DNA of 64,000 nucleotides from Bedellia somnulentella (Eukaryota; Arthropoda; Insecta; Lepidoptera; Bedelliidae). Location: NCBI GenBank assembly GCA_963576735.1, contig CAUYWD010000341.1:1-64000 (forward strand). Direction: 5' to 3'. Positions 63,850-64,000 of this stretch are shown piece by piece. Both the position numbers and the translations under genes were made by a program. A model generated the notes under the pieces. That model worked only from the letters and a program-made list of their open reading frames with translations, was not told where the DNA came from and did no database searches. Position 1 is the first letter of the stretch; each line of letters starts with the position of its first letter.

Positions 63850-64000
63850 ACAAAGAATTCAAAAGATAACTTTCGCAACAAATATAAAGCGTGGGTACTT
63901 GAAAAAAATATTTGTTGATTCACTAAACAATCTTATCTTTTATAATGTTTTTATGCACAATCGCTTGATACACGCGCTCACAAACACTTCCACTATTACG
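63850..64000 (-). other. LINE 5' UTR, running off the window
   Basis: Sequence upstream of ORF1 to the window edge; no ORF. The LINE 5' end is not reached. Confidence 0.5.

Larger units (their letters stand above)
58959..64000 (-). mobile_element. Jockey/CR1-group LINE, both ORFs open
   Basis: Non-LTR retrotransposon read right to left: 5' UTR (63850 to beyond the window), ORF1 (63849-62848), a spacer with an internal duplication, ORF2 (62330-59442), 3' UTR and a microsatellite tail of TCTA units (58977-58959). It is inserted in the Polinton. Both ORFs are intact, so the copy is young. The target duplication cannot be checked because the 5' end is outside the window. Confidence 0.85.

Overview
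The window reads as a piece of an AT-rich insect nuclear genome, most probably a moth or butterfly. This rests on Helitron-like elements with TC/CTAG ends and the usual lepidopteran opening, RTE-type LINE tails ending in (GTAT)n, abundant tRNA-headed SINEs and a RAG1-like Transib transposon. Nearly everything is mobile DNA. Only two exons of one gene (45998-47088) look like an ordinary host gene, and I could not name its product.

Region 1-33100 is a graveyard of small repeats: a decayed Ty3/gypsy integrase at the left edge, about 17 copies of one SINE-like family (here 'SINE-A'), about 12 copies of a tRNA-headed SINE (here 'SINE-B'), several 3' ends of an RTE-like LINE, a dead Tc1 element (11989-13388) and two Helitron-like elements (25821-27309 and 28399-30035). 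SINE-A and the RTE LINE share the same 3' tail, which suggests that the LINE moves the SINE. Long stretches between them hold no gene that I can see.

Region 33162-36642 is a hAT element with matching ends, an exact 8-bp target duplication and a BED-finger transposase broken by a frameshift. Region 41150-44050 is a complete Transib element. It has 37-bp terminal repeats that start with the recombination-signal heptamer CACAGTG, a CGCCG target duplication and a transposase with one small intron; a zinc-ligand cysteine appears to be changed to serine. The two host exons follow, with a GC-rich stretch upstream.

Region 47798-58958 is most of a Polinton/Maverick (virus-like, adintovirus-like) element. 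On the plus strand lie a protein-primed DNA polymerase B and a small spliced gene. On the minus strand, in one compact series, lie the C-terminal end of an interrupted gene (possibly the packaging ATPase), a DUF8207-type protein, a coiled-coil protein with a fibre-like motif, a chromodomain integrase, a phospholipase-A2-like minor capsid protein, an adenain-type protease, a penton-like protein, a previously hidden 48-residue ORF, a double-jelly-roll capsid-like protein and a 167-residue protein. The last four are chained by ATGA stop/start overlaps. A 21-nt inverted repeat sits exactly on the start and stop ends of the polymerase ORF.

Region 58959-64000 is a Jockey/CR1-group LINE on the minus strand with both ORFs open. 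Its 3' end interrupts the Polinton, so the rest of the Polinton, including its right terminus, should lie beyond the window.

All family names come from motif reading without database searches; repeat boundaries are good to roughly 5-20 bases unless stated.
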